Source of the DNA: Duganella qianjiadongensis
GTDB lineage: Bacteria > Pseudomonadota > Gammaproteobacteria > Burkholderiales > Burkholderiaceae_D
Direction of reading: 5' to 3'
Length of the DNA: 64,000 nt
Assembly (NCBI RefSeq): GCF_009857915.1
Contig: NZ_WWCM01000002.1
Location: forward strand, 124,001-188,000
This document shows, in pieces, positions 47,127 to 56,095 of this stretch. Each line of letters starts with the position of its first letter. Position 1 is the first letter of the stretch. Under the pieces are notes generated by a model. That model worked only from the letters and a program-made list of their open reading frames with translations, did no database searches and had not been told where the DNA came from. Both the position numbers and the translations under genes were made by a program.

Positions 47127-47867
47127 TCAACTCAAAGCGAGGATCTGGGTGGCTTTTGCGGCGTTATTCTCGGCGTTCTTGAGCAGACTCATTTGCATTT
47201 CGAACTGCCTTGCCAGACTGATCATGTTGACCATGGAGTCCACCGCGTTGACGTTGCTGCCCTCCAGCGCGCCATCGACCAGCCGCACATTGGGGTCGTT
47301 CTCGGCCACATCGCCGCTGCTCTGGCGGAACAGGCCGTCATTGCCGCGTACCAGTCCCTTGGTGTCGGGATTGACCAGTTTCAATCGGCCCAGCACGTTG
47401 GCGGGACCGGGCTTGAAATCGGTCGAGATGACACTGACCGTGCCATCGCTGGCGATGCTGATATTGGTTTCCGGCGGCACGGCGATGGGACCGCCATCGC
47501 CCACCAGCGTCAGCCCGCTCTGGGTCTGCAGCAAGCCGTTGTCGCCCACTTTCAGGCTGCCGTTGCGGGTATAGGCTTCCGAGCCGTCGGCCGAGGTCAC
47601 GGCCAGCCAGCCCTGATCGCGGATGGCCAGGTCGAGCGGCCGGCCGGTCGTCTGGATGGGACCAGCGCGCATGTCGGCGCCCACGGTAGAATCGACCACG
47701 AAGGTGCGCGTCGGCAGGCCATCGGACACCACCGGCACGGCACGGAAGCTGTCGAGCTGGGCGCGGAAGCCCGTGGTAGTGACGTTGGACAGGTTGTTGG
47801 CCACGGTGGCTTGCTGCTCCATCACGTGGCGTGCCCCTGTCATTGCCGTATAGACTAGACGATCCAT
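47127..47867 (-). CDS. flgF: proximal rod protein FlgF
   Basis: A 246-residue rod protein: DRLVYTAMTGARHVMEQQ, NNLSNVTTTGFRAQLDSF and the C-terminal GSNVNAVDSMVNMISLARQF. It is 72 bases upstream of flgG in the transcript and follows flgE. Confidence 0.96.
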   Translation of the reverse strand: MDRLVYTAMTGARHVMEQQATVANNLSNVTTTGFRAQLDSFRAVPVVSDGLPTRTFVVDSTVGADMRAGPIQTTGRPLDLAIRDQGWLAVTSADGSEAYTRNGSLKVGDNGLLQTQSGLTLVGDGGPIAVPPETNISIASDGTVSVISTDFKPGPANVLGRLKLVNPDTKGLVRGNDGLFRQSSGDVAENDPNVRLVDGALEGSNVNAVDSMVNMISLARQFEMQMSLLKNAENNAAKATQILALS

Positions 47868-47905
47868 GGCCGTTTCCTCTTTCTGTTCCTGTAGCTAGCT
47901 CAGGC

Positions 47906-49462
47906 TTAGCGCAGGTTGACCAGCGTCTGCAGTACCGAGTCCTGCGTCTTGATGGTCTGGGCATTGGCCTGATATACGCGCTGGGCGGTAATCATGTTGA
48001 CCAGTTCCGCCGTCAGGTCGACGTTGGAAGTTTCCACCGAACTGGCGCGCAGCTTGCCCATCGAGCCGGCATTCGGCACCCCTACCGTCGGCGTACCGGA
48101 GGCCGAGCTTTCCGACCAGGCATTGTTACCGAGCGGCGTCAGGCCATCCACGCTGGCGAAGTTGGCCAGACAGATCTGGCCCATGGCACGCGATTTACCG
48201 TTGCTGTACTGGCCCAGAATCACGCCATTTTCATCGATGGCGTAACGCTGCCACGAACCGGCCGAATAGCCGTTCTGGGTCGAGCCCAGATCATTGGTGA
48301 CACTGCCGTACTGGGTGGTCTTGTCGAAGGTGGTCGACACCACCATAGGCTGCTGGGCACCGGTATCGGGGAAGATCGGCAGGCTGATGTTGAACGGCAG
48401 CGTCTGCGGGGTCGGCAGCAGGGCCATGGCCTGCGGATTCAGGGCGCCGTTCTTGTCGAACAGCAGGGTGCCGACTTTAATCGCAGGCACGGTAATGGCT
48501 GCGGCCAGTTTGGCATTGATCTGGTCCGGCGTCTGGCCGGTGATGGAACCACTGGCGGTAGGATCGAGTGCCGAAAACGCTGCCGTCAGGGCATCGAGCT
48601 GGGCTTGCGAAGCAGCGGCTGGCGGCACCGAGGCGGCGGTCAGCATGGAATTATAGGCGGCGCTGGCATAGGCACCGGCGGCAGCCGCAATCGCAGCCAC
48701 ATCGGGTGGCGTGGCGCGCACGGCATCGTTGTAGGCGGTGCGGGCACCTTGCACGGTGGTATCGCTATTGATTGCTGCCGCCACACTGCCGGACACCACC
48801 TCTTTATTGTCGGCCGCGGCATATACGTCCCAGGTGTTCGCATCCGTTTTGACATAGTAGGTCGTCATGATGTGCGAAGTACCCAGGCTGTCGTACACGT
48901 TCAGCACGGTCTGTTTGTTGTAGCTGGTCGGATCACCGGCATCGAAAGGGATGGTGGCAGGCACTTTCTCTGCCGAGCTCAGGTTCAACTGGAAGTTCGC
49001 GGTGGTGGTCTGCACCGGCGTCAGGTCCGATTTATCGAGCGTCAGCGGGACAGGCGCGCCCAGCAGAATCGTACCGGCCGAATTCGACAGATAACCGGTC
49101 AGCACGGCACCCTGGGCATTCACCAGCGTATGGCTATTATCTTCATGGAACTGGCCATTGCGCGAATACTGCACGGCGCCATTCACCACTTCGCGGAAGA
49201 AGCCGCCACCGTTGATGGAGATGTCGAGCGGGTTGGTACTGGTTTCGATATTCCCCTGGGTGAACTGCTGGGCCAGCTTGGCGGTGGTCACACCGATACC
49301 GGCATTGTTGCCCGACACGCCGTTGAGCGAATTGGCATACAGGTCGGCGAACTGGGCCTGCGAGCTCTTGAAACCAACCGTGCTGGCGTTGGCGATGTTA
49401 TTGCCGATCACATCCAGCGATTTGGATGCTGAGTTCAGGCCGCTAAGTCCTTGTTGGAACAT
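47906..49462 (-). CDS. flgE: flagellar hook protein FlgE
   Basis: Hook subunit of 518 residues, somewhat longer than the roughly 400 of enterobacteria. N-terminus FQQGLSGLNSASKSLDVIGN and NIANASTVGFKSSQAQFADL; C-terminus ASSVETSNVDLTAELVNMIT. The extra length is an Ala-rich stretch in the middle (about 230-330), probably an outer hook domain. Confidence 0.96.
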   Translation of the reverse strand: MFQQGLSGLNSASKSLDVIGNNIANASTVGFKSSQAQFADLYANSLNGVSGNNAGIGVTTAKLAQQFTQGNIETSTNPLDISINGGGFFREVVNGAVQYSRNGQFHEDNSHTLVNAQGAVLTGYLSNSAGTILLGAPVPLTLDKSDLTPVQTTTANFQLNLSSAEKVPATIPFDAGDPTSYNKQTVLNVYDSLGTSHIMTTYYVKTDANTWDVYAAADNKEVVSGSVAAAINSDTTVQGARTAYNDAVRATPPDVAAIAAAAGAYASAAYNSMLTAASVPPAAASQAQLDALTAAFSALDPTASGSITGQTPDQINAKLAAAITVPAIKVGTLLFDKNGALNPQAMALLPTPQTLPFNISLPIFPDTGAQQPMVVSTTFDKTTQYGSVTNDLGSTQNGYSAGSWQRYAIDENGVILGQYSNGKSRAMGQICLANFASVDGLTPLGNNAWSESSASGTPTVGVPNAGSMGKLRASSVETSNVDLTAELVNMITAQRVYQANAQTIKTQDSVLQTLVNLR

Positions 49463-49523
49463 GGTATTCCCCCTGCTAGGTATGAGCTAAAGTGCGCTTC
49501 GGATAAAGCGAGCTGGTTAATCG

Positions 49524-50219
49524 TTACAGTACTTCTTTCACTTGGGACATGGTGAACTGCCCCAGTGAAGTATTCAGTTTCACGCCGCCGCTGCCGGTCG
49601 ACACGCTGGCCACCGAAGCCAGTTGCAGCGCAGTGGCATCGCTCAGCGTCTTGCCGCCGCTGACGGCCTTGACGGTGAAGGTGTAGTTGCCGTCGGCCGC
49701 TTTGCCGCCCGCATCGGTCTTGCCATCCCAGGTCACGGGATAGGTGCCCACATCAGGGCTCTTCAGGCTCAGGGTGCGCACGGTGCTGCCCGCGCTATCC
49801 TGGATAGCGATGGTGACGCTTTCCGCGGCCGAAGCCAAATCGACGCCGAACACGCTGCTGCTGGTGGTCTTGCCGCTGCTGTCGGTGCTGCTGGAGAGCT
49901 CGATACCTTTGCCCGCTACCAGCACGCCTTTGCCGATCAGATTGGTGGCCGTCAGCGACTGGGCACTGGCCTGGTCGGTACGCAAGGACTCCAGCGTGGC
50001 ATTGACCTTGTTAATCCCCGTCACGGTGGACAGCTGGGCCAGCTGGCTGGTCATGGCAGCGTTATCCATGGGATTCAGGGGATCCTGATTCTTCAGCTGG
50101 GTGACCAGCAGCTTCATGAATTTATCCTGATCCGCCGCTACACTATCCGTGGCCGCCGTGCTCGCTGCACTGGCCACGGTGGTCGTCTTGGGCGTGTCGA
50201 TTACTCCGCTAATAGTCAT
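49524..50219 (-). CDS. flgD: hook assembly cap protein FlgD
   Basis: Scaffold that caps the growing hook. The 231-residue protein has the conserved N-terminal FMKLLVTQLKNQDPLNPMDN and AAMTSQLAQLSTVTGI and a C-terminal FlgD Ig/tudor-type region (VTWDGKTDAGGKAADGNYTF). It is located between flgC and flgE as usual. Confidence 0.96.
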   Translation of the reverse strand: MTISGVIDTPKTTTVASAASTAATDSVAADQDKFMKLLVTQLKNQDPLNPMDNAAMTSQLAQLSTVTGINKVNATLESLRTDQASAQSLTATNLIGKGVLVAGKGIELSSSTDSSGKTTSSSVFGVDLASAAESVTIAIQDSAGSTVRTLSLKSPDVGTYPVTWDGKTDAGGKAADGNYTFTVKAVSGGKTLSDATALQLASVASVSTGSGGVKLNTSLGQFTMSQVKEVL

Positions 50220-50235
50220 GATTGCCTCTTAGGTT

Positions 50236-50643
50236 TTACTGGCCGATGGTCAGGGTTTTGAGCAGCAGCGTTTTGGCTGCGTTCATGGTTTCGACGTTGG
50301 TCTGGTAGGAACGCGAGGCCGACAGCATATTCACCATCTCGTCCACCACATTCACGTTAGGCATGGTCACATAGCCTTTTTCGTCCGCCATCGGATGTTT
50401 CGGGTCATACATCTGTTTCATGGGCGACTGGTCTTCCACCACCTGCTTGACGCGCACGCCGGTGGAGCTGCCATCGCCGGCCTGCGGGGTGGCTTCGAAC
50501 ACCACCTGACGGGCCCGGTAAGCTTCGCCGCTGGCGCTAGTGGCACTGTCGGCATTGGCCAGGTTCGACGCCACCACATTCAGGCGCTGCGACTGCGCGC
50601 TCATGGCCGAACCGGACACATTGAAAATATTAAACAGCGACAT
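50236..50643 (-). CDS. flgC: proximal rod protein FlgC
   Basis: A 135-residue rod subunit: [60 protein letters not shown]. Length and motifs are standard. It lies 2 bases after flgB. Confidence 0.97.
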   Translation of the reverse strand: MSLFNIFNVSGSAMSAQSQRLNVVASNLANADSATSASGEAYRARQVVFEATPQAGDGSSTGVRVKQVVEDQSPMKQMYDPKHPMADEKGYVTMPNVNVVDEMVNMLSASRSYQTNVETMNAAKTLLLKTLTIGQ

Positions 50644-50645
50644 AA

Positions 50646-51071
50646 TTAGTTACCTCCCTGAATCGCGGCCATCATGTGCTTGATCTGCGCATTGATCATG
50701 GTGATGCCGGCTTCATAGCGCACCGCGTTGTCGGTGAACTGGTTGCGCTCCACATCCATGTCCACCGTATTGCCATCGACTGCGCCCTGGACCACGCCGC
50801 GGTACAGCAGCGGCGTGCCGTCGGCATTGCTGCCAGCTGCTTGCTGGGGGTTGGGGAAATGCTTGGCTGCCGTGGTTTTCAGCGTGGCCGGCACATTGCC
50901 GCTGCTTTTATCCAGCGCCGACTGCAGCGCGCTGGTGAAGTCGATGTCGCGGGCCTTGTAGTTAGGCGTATCGCCGTTGGCAATGTTAGAGGCGAGCACA
51001 GCCTGGCGCTGCGAGCGCAAGCTCAGTGCCGCTTCATTGAAGCTCAGATAAGCGTCGAGTTTTCCTAACAT
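50646..51071 (-). CDS. flgB: proximal rod protein FlgB
   Basis: First gene of the flgBCDEFGHIJKL block. The 141-residue protein has [40 protein letters not shown] and the C-terminal [21 protein letters not shown] chose the start at 51071, six bases after GGAGG, rather than an upstream ATG at 51092. The flgB-flgA gap must contain divergent promoters, but I see no FliA-type site in it. Confidence 0.95.
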   Translation of the reverse strand: MLGKLDAYLSFNEAALSLRSQRQAVLASNIANGDTPNYKARDIDFTSALQSALDKSSGNVPATLKTTAAKHFPNPQQAAGSNADGTPLLYRGVVQGAVDGNTVDMDVERNQFTDNAVRYEAGITMINAQIKHMMAAIQGGN

Positions 51072-51269
51072 GGCTGCCTCCAACTTCTCCACTTGCGGGT
51101 CCGAACTACGGACGAGGTGTTATGACAGGATCGATGATACGCATGAGCAGCGCGCCGCCATCGACCAATAAGCAGGTACTTTTCCAGCCTATTCATCCAT
51201 TCAAGTTGGGCCCGGACGATTAAGATGACAGCATCAGTAAGACTTTCCGGCTGCGGCCGCACATCTGCC

Positions 51270-51974
51270 ATGAATACTCGCCTCGCCTGCACAATTAGCG
51301 CTGCCCTGCTCTGCCTGAGCGGCGCCAGCGCGGCCCAGACCGCGCCCCAGCGTCAGGACACGGCCACGCTGCGCCGCAGCGTCGAACAGTTCCTGCAAGT
51401 CCAGACTGCCGGCCTGCCCGGTCAGGTCACGCTCAGCATAGGCGCCATCGACCCGCGCGTGCAGCTGGCTGCCTGCGCCGAGCCGCAGCCCTTCTTCATG
51501 GCGGGCGCCCGTGCCTGGGGCAAAACCACGGTGGGGGTGCGCTGCGTCGCGCCGACGCCGTGGACTATCTATGTACAGGCCAGCGTCACCGTGATCGGCG
51601 ACTACGTGGCCAGCGCCGTGCCGCTGGCACAGGGCCAGAGCATCGAAGCGGGCCAGCTGGTGACGCTGAAAGGCGACCTGACCATGCTGCCGGCCGGTAT
51701 CGCCACCGAAGCAGCGCAGGTGATTGGCCGAAGTGCCAATATTTCTTTGCCTGCCGGTATGCCGCTGCGGCTCGATACGCTGCGCAGCAAGCCGGTGGTG
51801 CAATCGGGCCAGCTGGTGCGCGTGGTCACCAGCGGCAATGGTTTCAGTGTGTCCGCCGAAGGCCGTGCCATGAGCACGGCCGGCGACGGACAGGTAGTGC
51901 AAGTCCGCACCGCAGGCGGCCAGCAGGTCAGCGGCATCGCGCGCGCGGGCGGCATGGTAGAGGTAGCGTTCTAG
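51270..51974 (+). CDS. flgA: P-ring assembly chaperone FlgA
   Basis: Periplasmic helper for P-ring formation. From ATG 51270 the 234-residue precursor starts with a signal peptide (TISAALLCLSGASA, cleavage near Ala-Gln-Thr); ATG 51225 is in frame and would add 15 residues. The SAF domain is visible (VASAVPLAQGQSIEAGQLVT; ISLPAGMPLRLDTL, then VQSGQLVRVVTSGNGFSVS). It diverges from flgB and is followed by flgM. Confidence 0.93.
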   Translation: MNTRLACTISAALLCLSGASAAQTAPQRQDTATLRRSVEQFLQVQTAGLPGQVTLSIGAIDPRVQLAACAEPQPFFMAGARAWGKTTVGVRCVAPTPWTIYVQASVTVIGDYVASAVPLAQGQSIEAGQLVTLKGDLTMLPAGIATEAAQVIGRSANISLPAGMPLRLDTLRSKPVVQSGQLVRVVTSGNGFSVSAEGRAMSTAGDGQVVQVRTAGGQQVSGIARAGGMVEVAF

Positions 51975-52032
51975 CCGGCAAGGCTGGCGCAGGAGCAGCG
52001 ACGGGCAATCTGAAGTTTATGCGAGGCAACGC

Positions 52033-52059
52033 TAAAGTTTCTTAAGACGGTGCCGATAG
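52033..52059 (+). promoter_or_regulatory. near-perfect FliA (sigma-28) promoter for flgM-flgN
   Basis: TAAAGTTT (52033-52040), exactly 11 bases, GCCGATAG (52052-52059). It agrees with the sigma-28 consensus at 15 of 16 positions. The expected start of transcription near 52066 lies about 40 bases before the flgM GTG and rules out the upstream in-frame GTG at 52050. Confidence 0.92.
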
Positions 52060-52106
52060 ATACTCAGATCCCGGAGTTTCGTACTCCTACCAGAGAAGGA
52101 AATGCT

Positions 52107-52421
52107 GTGAAAATTAACGATACATTGAAGAGCACCACTGGTTTGCCGTCGGCAACTCCGGCCTCGACCTCGACTGCGCGCGGCGCAGAAAAGGCCGCTG
52201 CCCCGGCCACGCCAGCGACGTCAGACAATGTGCGCCTGTCGCCGCAAGGGCAGGCACTGGCGGCCAGTTCTGCCGGCAGCAGCAATGCCGTGTTCGACAC
52301 CAAAAAAGTCGAACGCATCAAGCTTGCCATTGCTGACGGCCAGTTCCAGGTCAATTCCGAAAAAGTAGCAGATGGCTTACTCGACACCGTCAAGGATCTG
52401 CTGCACTCCCGTAAACGATAG
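52107..52421 (+). CDS. flgM: anti-sigma-28 factor FlgM
   Basis: Holds FliA inactive until it is exported through the finished hook. The 104-residue protein begins VKINDTLKST and contains VRLSPQGQALAASSAG and VERIKLAIADGQFQVNSEKVADGLL, the conserved FliA-binding C-terminal half. The start is GTG 52107 after GAAGGA; the longer frame starts inside the promoter. Its own promoter is of the FliA type, giving the usual autoregulatory loop. Confidence 0.95.
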   Translation: MKINDTLKSTTGLPSATPASTSTARGAEKAAAPATPATSDNVRLSPQGQALAASSAGSSNAVFDTKKVERIKLAIADGQFQVNSEKVADGLLDTVKDLLHSRKR

Positions 52422-52428
52422 GTCTATC

Positions 52429-52905
52429 ATGGCAACCGCTACCCCGCTGAACAGCCTGCGCGAAGAACAACAGATCATGTCCACGCTGGTGGACGTACTC
52501 AAGCAGGAACAGCAATTACTGGTAGCGGCGGAGATGGAAAGCATGCCCGCCATCACCAGCAAGAAGAATACGCTGGTCACGCAGATGACCATGCTGTCGG
52601 CCCAGCGCCACCGGGCACTGGGCAAAGCCGGCTACCCGGCCGAAGAAGCAGGCATGGATGCCTGGGTTGCCGCCAGCGGCGCCGAGGCCCGTGAAGCCGC
52701 CACCCTGTGGCAAGCCCTGTTACAGCATACGCGCGAAGCCAAAGAGCTGAACCGCATCAACGGCATGCTGATCAACAAACAGATGAACCATACCCAGGCA
52801 GCCCTGCAGGCGCTGCGTCCATCCCATGCTGCGCCGAATAATTTCTACGGCCCCGGCGGCATGTCCACCACCCTGCCCCGCAGCCGCGGCTTCCTCGCGG
52901 GCTGA
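52429..52905 (+). CDS. flgN: flagellar export chaperone FlgN
   Basis: Chaperone for FlgK and FlgL. The 158-residue helical protein shows the FlgN pattern (LREEQQIMSTLVDVLKQEQQ, ITSKKNTLVTQMTMLSAQRH, RINGMLINKQMNHTQAALQ). ATG 52429 is 7 bases after the flgM stop; the frame extends further upstream but that part overlaps flgM. Confidence 0.93.
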   Translation: MATATPLNSLREEQQIMSTLVDVLKQEQQLLVAAEMESMPAITSKKNTLVTQMTMLSAQRHRALGKAGYPAEEAGMDAWVAASGAEAREAATLWQALLQHTREAKELNRINGMLINKQMNHTQAALQALRPSHAAPNNFYGPGGMSTTLPRSRGFLAG

Positions 52906-52930
52906 TCTACCCTGCACGCCAGACAGCAAC

Positions 52931-52947
52931 GGCGACCTTGGGTCGCC
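52931..52947. other. 7-bp perfect hairpin between flgN and motD
   Basis: GGCGACC (52931-52937), loop TTG, GGTCGCC (52941-52947), between two converging genes. There is no T tract, so termination would be weak or factor-dependent. Confidence 0.45.
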
Positions 52948-52979
52948 GCAGGCTTGAGGATTCGCGCTGCTTGCACTGC

Positions 52980-53753
52980 TTATGGATTCGGTAATCCGGT
53001 AGGAATTTCCGTGATGGTTTCCGGTATGCCGGACAGAATGGTGACCGCCACGCGGCGGTTGCGTGCGCGGCCGATAGGATCGTCGTTCGAGGCCACCGGC
53101 ACATTCGAGCTGTAGCCCACCGCCGTCAGCCGCTCGGCGCCCACGCCGGCATCGACGAATAGCCGCACCACGCTGCTGGCGCGCACGGCCGACAGTTCCC
53201 AGTTGGAGGGGAACAGCGCATTGCGGATAGGCTGGTTGTCGGTATGCCCTTCCACCTGCACATTGTGGCTGTCGCTACGCAGCAGCGAGGCCACCGCGCG
53301 CAGGGCTTCGGTCGATTCCGCCGTCAGACGGGCATCGCCGGGATCGAACAGCACGGAAGCATTGATTTCCACGCTGACGCCGCGACTGTTCTGGGTCACC
53401 CGCACCTTGCCCTCCTTGACCAGCGGAGCCAGCGTGGACAGCAGGTCCTGCGCCAGCTTGGTCATATGCTCCTTTTCCTTGCGGATGGCTTCGGCGCGGC
53501 GCTTGATGGCCACATTCGGCAGCGGCAGGCTGGGCACTTCGGTGTTGATCAGCTGGGCCGAACCGGCGCCGCCGAAGGCATCGCCGAGCGCATCGGAGAA
53601 TACCCGGTACTTGCCGATGTTGACGGAGGAAATCGCGTACATCACCACGAAGAAGGCGAACAGCAGGGTAATGAAATCGGCATACGAAATCAGCCAGCGC
53701 TCGTGGTTTTCCGGTTCATCATCGAACTTTCTGCGCGCGCGCCGGTATTGCAT
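52980..53753 (-). CDS. motD: flagellar motor protein MotD
   Basis: Stator subunit with peptidoglycan anchor. The 257-residue protein has one membrane helix near its N-terminus containing the proton-carrying Asp (WLISYADFITLLFAFFVVMY) and an OmpA-like domain (VEGHTDNQPIRNALFPSNWE, LSAVRASSVVRLFVDAGV). The short N-terminus and length fit MotD rather than MotB. It lies one base after motC; no motAB pair is in the window. Confidence 0.93.
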   Translation of the reverse strand: MQYRRARRKFDDEPENHERWLISYADFITLLFAFFVVMYAISSVNIGKYRVFSDALGDAFGGAGSAQLINTEVPSLPLPNVAIKRRAEAIRKEKEHMTKLAQDLLSTLAPLVKEGKVRVTQNSRGVSVEINASVLFDPGDARLTAESTEALRAVASLLRSDSHNVQVEGHTDNQPIRNALFPSNWELSAVRASSVVRLFVDAGVGAERLTAVGYSSNVPVASNDDPIGRARNRRVAVTILSGIPETITEIPTGLPNP

Positions 53754-53754
53754 G

Positions 53755-54501
53755 CTATCTCCCCTGCATCAGCGTGGCGACCCGCTCATCGATCACCCGC
53801 GTGTGGTCGCCAGTGGCGATGTCGTAGAACACGGCAGCGGCAATCTCCTGCTGGAATACCGCCTGCGTGACCACGGCCTTGAGCTTGTTGGCGATCGGGT
53901 AGAACAGCAGATTGGCCAGTCCTACGCCATACACGGTAGAAACGAAGGCCACCGCGATACCGGCACCGAGCTTGTTCGGATCGGTCAGATTTTCCATCAC
54001 GTGGATCAGGCCCAGTACCGCGCCCAGAATGCCGATGGTAGGCGAATAGCCGGCCGCCGATTCCCAGATGCGCACGGCCAGCCGTTCTTCCGTTTCGTAC
54101 ACGGTGATTTCGGCGTCGAGAATCTGGCGCAGCTTGTCGGGGTTGATGCCGTCGACGATCAGGCGCAGGCCTTTGGTAATGAACGGATCTTTCGACGCCA
54201 GCATATAGCGCTCCAGCGACAGCAGACCATCGCGCCGCGCCGACAGGCTCCACGCATTGATTTCGCGCGCCAGCGCCAGTCGCGTATCGGGCGGTGGCGC
54301 AAACACCAGTTTCAGCATGCGCAGACCGCGCTTGAAACTGGCATAGCGGCTTTGCAGCAGCACGGCGCCCAGCGTGCCCACTACCACAATGGCGAAAGCA
54401 GCCGGCTGGAATAGCGAAGCGAGCTTGCCGCCTTCCAGCGCCTGGCCGACGACGATGCCGGCCAGCGCCAGCAGCACCCCGGCTACGCTGGCCCAGTCCA
54501 T
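53755..54501 (-). CDS. motC: flagellar motor protein MotC
   Basis: Four-helix stator subunit of the MotA/MotC family, 248 residues. Visible are the N-terminal helices (VAGVLLALAGIVVGQALEGG; AAFAIVVVGTLGAVLLQSRY), ARRDGLLSLERYMLASKDPF, and the pore helices with the conserved prolines (SAAGYSPTIGILGAVLGLIH; AFVSTVYGVGLANLLFYPIA). Its start overlaps the end of fliA by 19 bases, so the genes are coupled. Confidence 0.94.
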   Translation of the reverse strand: MDWASVAGVLLALAGIVVGQALEGGKLASLFQPAAFAIVVVGTLGAVLLQSRYASFKRGLRMLKLVFAPPPDTRLALAREINAWSLSARRDGLLSLERYMLASKDPFITKGLRLIVDGINPDKLRQILDAEITVYETEERLAVRIWESAAGYSPTIGILGAVLGLIHVMENLTDPNKLGAGIAVAFVSTVYGVGLANLLFYPIANKLKAVVTQAVFQQEIAAAVFYDIATGDHTRVIDERVATLMQGR

Positions 54502-55214
54502 GAGCGCTCCCGCAGCGAAGCACGCAGACGTGCCACTGCTTGCGTATGCAATTGCGATACGCGTGATTCCGACACGCCCATCACGGCGCCGATTTCTTTC
54601 AAGTTGAGCTCCTCTTCATAGTACAGCCCCATCAGAATCTTTTCGCGCGGCGGCAGCGCATCGATGGCATCGATCACGGCCTGGCGGAAATCGCCGTCCA
54701 GCAAAGCGCGCAGCGGATCGCTTTCTTCGTCCGAGCAGTAGCGGTCGAGGAAGCTGTCGTTGCCGTCGTCGTCGTGGAAATCTTCGTAATACACCAGCTG
54801 GTGGCCGCCGCCATCGGACAGCATTTCCTGATAGTCGGCCAGCGACAGCTTGAGCATCTTGGCCACTTCCGATTCGGTCGGCGGGTGGCCCAGGCGCTGC
54901 TGCAAGGTACTCATCGCCGCTTCGATCTTGCGCATGTTCTGGCGCATGGAACGGGGCAGCCAGTCGCTATTGCGCAATTCATCGAGCATGGCGCCGCGGA
55001 TGCGCAGCACGGCATAGGTTTCGAACTGGGCGCCGTGGCTATCTTCGTACCGGCTGATGGCGTCCAGCAGACCGATCATACCGGCCTGCACCAGATCGTC
55101 GACTTCGACGCTGGGGGGCAGTTTCGCCTTCATGTGATGGGCCAAGCGCTTTACCAACGGCATATGCTCCGTCAGTAAAGAATTCTTGTCCGCTTTCCCT
55201 TTAACCGTGTACAT
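54483..55214 (-). CDS. fliA: flagellar sigma factor FliA (sigma-28)
   Basis: Directs RNA polymerase to late flagellar promoters such as those found here before flgM, fliD and fliC. The 243-residue protein has region 2 (PLVKRLAHHMKAKLPPSVEV, DDLVQAGMIGLLDAISRYED, FETYAVLRIRGAMLDELR), region 3, and region 4 (LPPREKILMGLYYEEELNLK, EIGAVMGVSESRVSQLHTQA). It lies downstream of fleN in the flhF block and is coupled to motC. Confidence 0.97.
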   Translation of the reverse strand: MYTVKGKADKNSLLTEHMPLVKRLAHHMKAKLPPSVEVDDLVQAGMIGLLDAISRYEDSHGAQFETYAVLRIRGAMLDELRNSDWLPRSMRQNMRKIEAAMSTLQQRLGHPPTESEVAKMLKLSLADYQEMLSDGGGHQLVYYEDFHDDDGNDSFLDRYCSDEESDPLRALLDGDFRQAVIDAIDALPPREKILMGLYYEEELNLKEIGAVMGVSESRVSQLHTQAVARLRASLRERSWTGPA

Positions 55215-55297
55215 AAACTGTTTTTATCGTCATTGAGTACGTATCGTCGTCACTCTTATTGCAGCTTTGGGCTGCGATTTGCTGCTTCTGCTTGCTG

Positions 55298-56095
55298 CTA
55301 GCGCCAGGCTGGCGTCGCCGCCATGGCAAACCGTCCTGCCAGCTGGCGGAACGCGACCGAAGCACCGGCCAGCGGGAAGGCATCGACCACGGCACGCCCC
55401 AAGCGTGCGGCACGTTGCAGGTATTCATCCGCCGGGACCGAGCCCATGGAAATCAGGTTGACCGCCAGATAGCGGCTAGCAGCCTGTGCCATATTATCGT
55501 ATACCACCTTTGCTTCTGCTTCGGAAGCCCCGGTGACCAGAATTCCGAACGGGCGCCGGCCCAGTTCCTGATTCAGACGCTTGATCATACTGTATGCGGC
55601 CGTAATCGAGGCAGCACTTTTTCCTACTTGCACCACAATTTCCGAGCTATCCATGACGGGCAAGGGGAAACCGCCGCCATCGAATTCGCCATCAACGATG
55701 ACGATGCCGGTCTGTTTCACCAGCACATCAAAGGCTTTGGCCAGCCGGCGCGTCTCGTCCGGGCCGCTGCGCGGCTGGCCGCGCGTCATCGAGGCGACGG
55801 CAAAACCCTGCGGCACCTGATGGATAACCTGATCGAGCGCACATTCCTGGCGTGCCACGTTGAGCAGGCTGGCGCCGCTATCGACGCCCAGACGGCTGGC
55901 CACGCCATGGGCGCTGGCGCAGGCATCCATCAGCAGCACATCGTTGCCGGCACGGGCCAGCGAGGCACCGAGATTGACCAGCATGGCGGCCTTGTCATCT
56001 GCCGCCTGAGCCGACAGGAAGGTAACGATGCGGGGCTTGGGCCCCGCCAGCATGCGGCGCAGGCCTTCGGCCTGATCGAAATCGAAATTAGCCAA
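55298..56095 (-). CDS. flhG: FleN/FlhG-type MinD-like protein with degenerate P-loop
   Basis: Partner of FlhF in controlling flagellar number and place. I chose the TTG at 56095 (GAGGTG upstream; 8-base overlap with flhF), giving 265 residues; an ATG at 56119 is possible. It keeps the family frame: PRIVTFLSAQ, LVNLGASLARAGNDVLLMDA (Asp57), GIVIVDGEFD, and a C-terminal ParA-like half. But the deviant Walker A KGGxGKT is replaced by SAQAADDKAA (28-37): one Lys remains and all glycines are lost. The N-terminal FDQAEGLRRML resembles the FlhF-activating DQAxxLR motif. It therefore probably does not bind ATP normally, while it may still stimulate the FlhF GTPase. Confidence 0.88.
   Translation of the reverse strand: MANFDFDQAEGLRRMLAGPKPRIVTFLSAQAADDKAAMLVNLGASLARAGNDVLLMDACASAHGVASRLGVDSGASLLNVARQECALDQVIHQVPQGFAVASMTRGQPRSGPDETRRLAKAFDVLVKQTGIVIVDGEFDGGGFPLPVMDSSEIVVQVGKSAASITAAYSMIKRLNQELGRRPFGILVTGASEAEAKVVYDNMAQAASRYLAVNLISMGSVPADEYLQRAARLGRAVVDAFPLAGASVAFRQLAGRFAMAATPAWR

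Noticed and set aside
55215..55245. GACGATAA on the minus strand before fliA as a FliA autoregulatory promoter
   Set aside because: The -35 position reads ACGACGAT and does not resemble TAAAGTTT.
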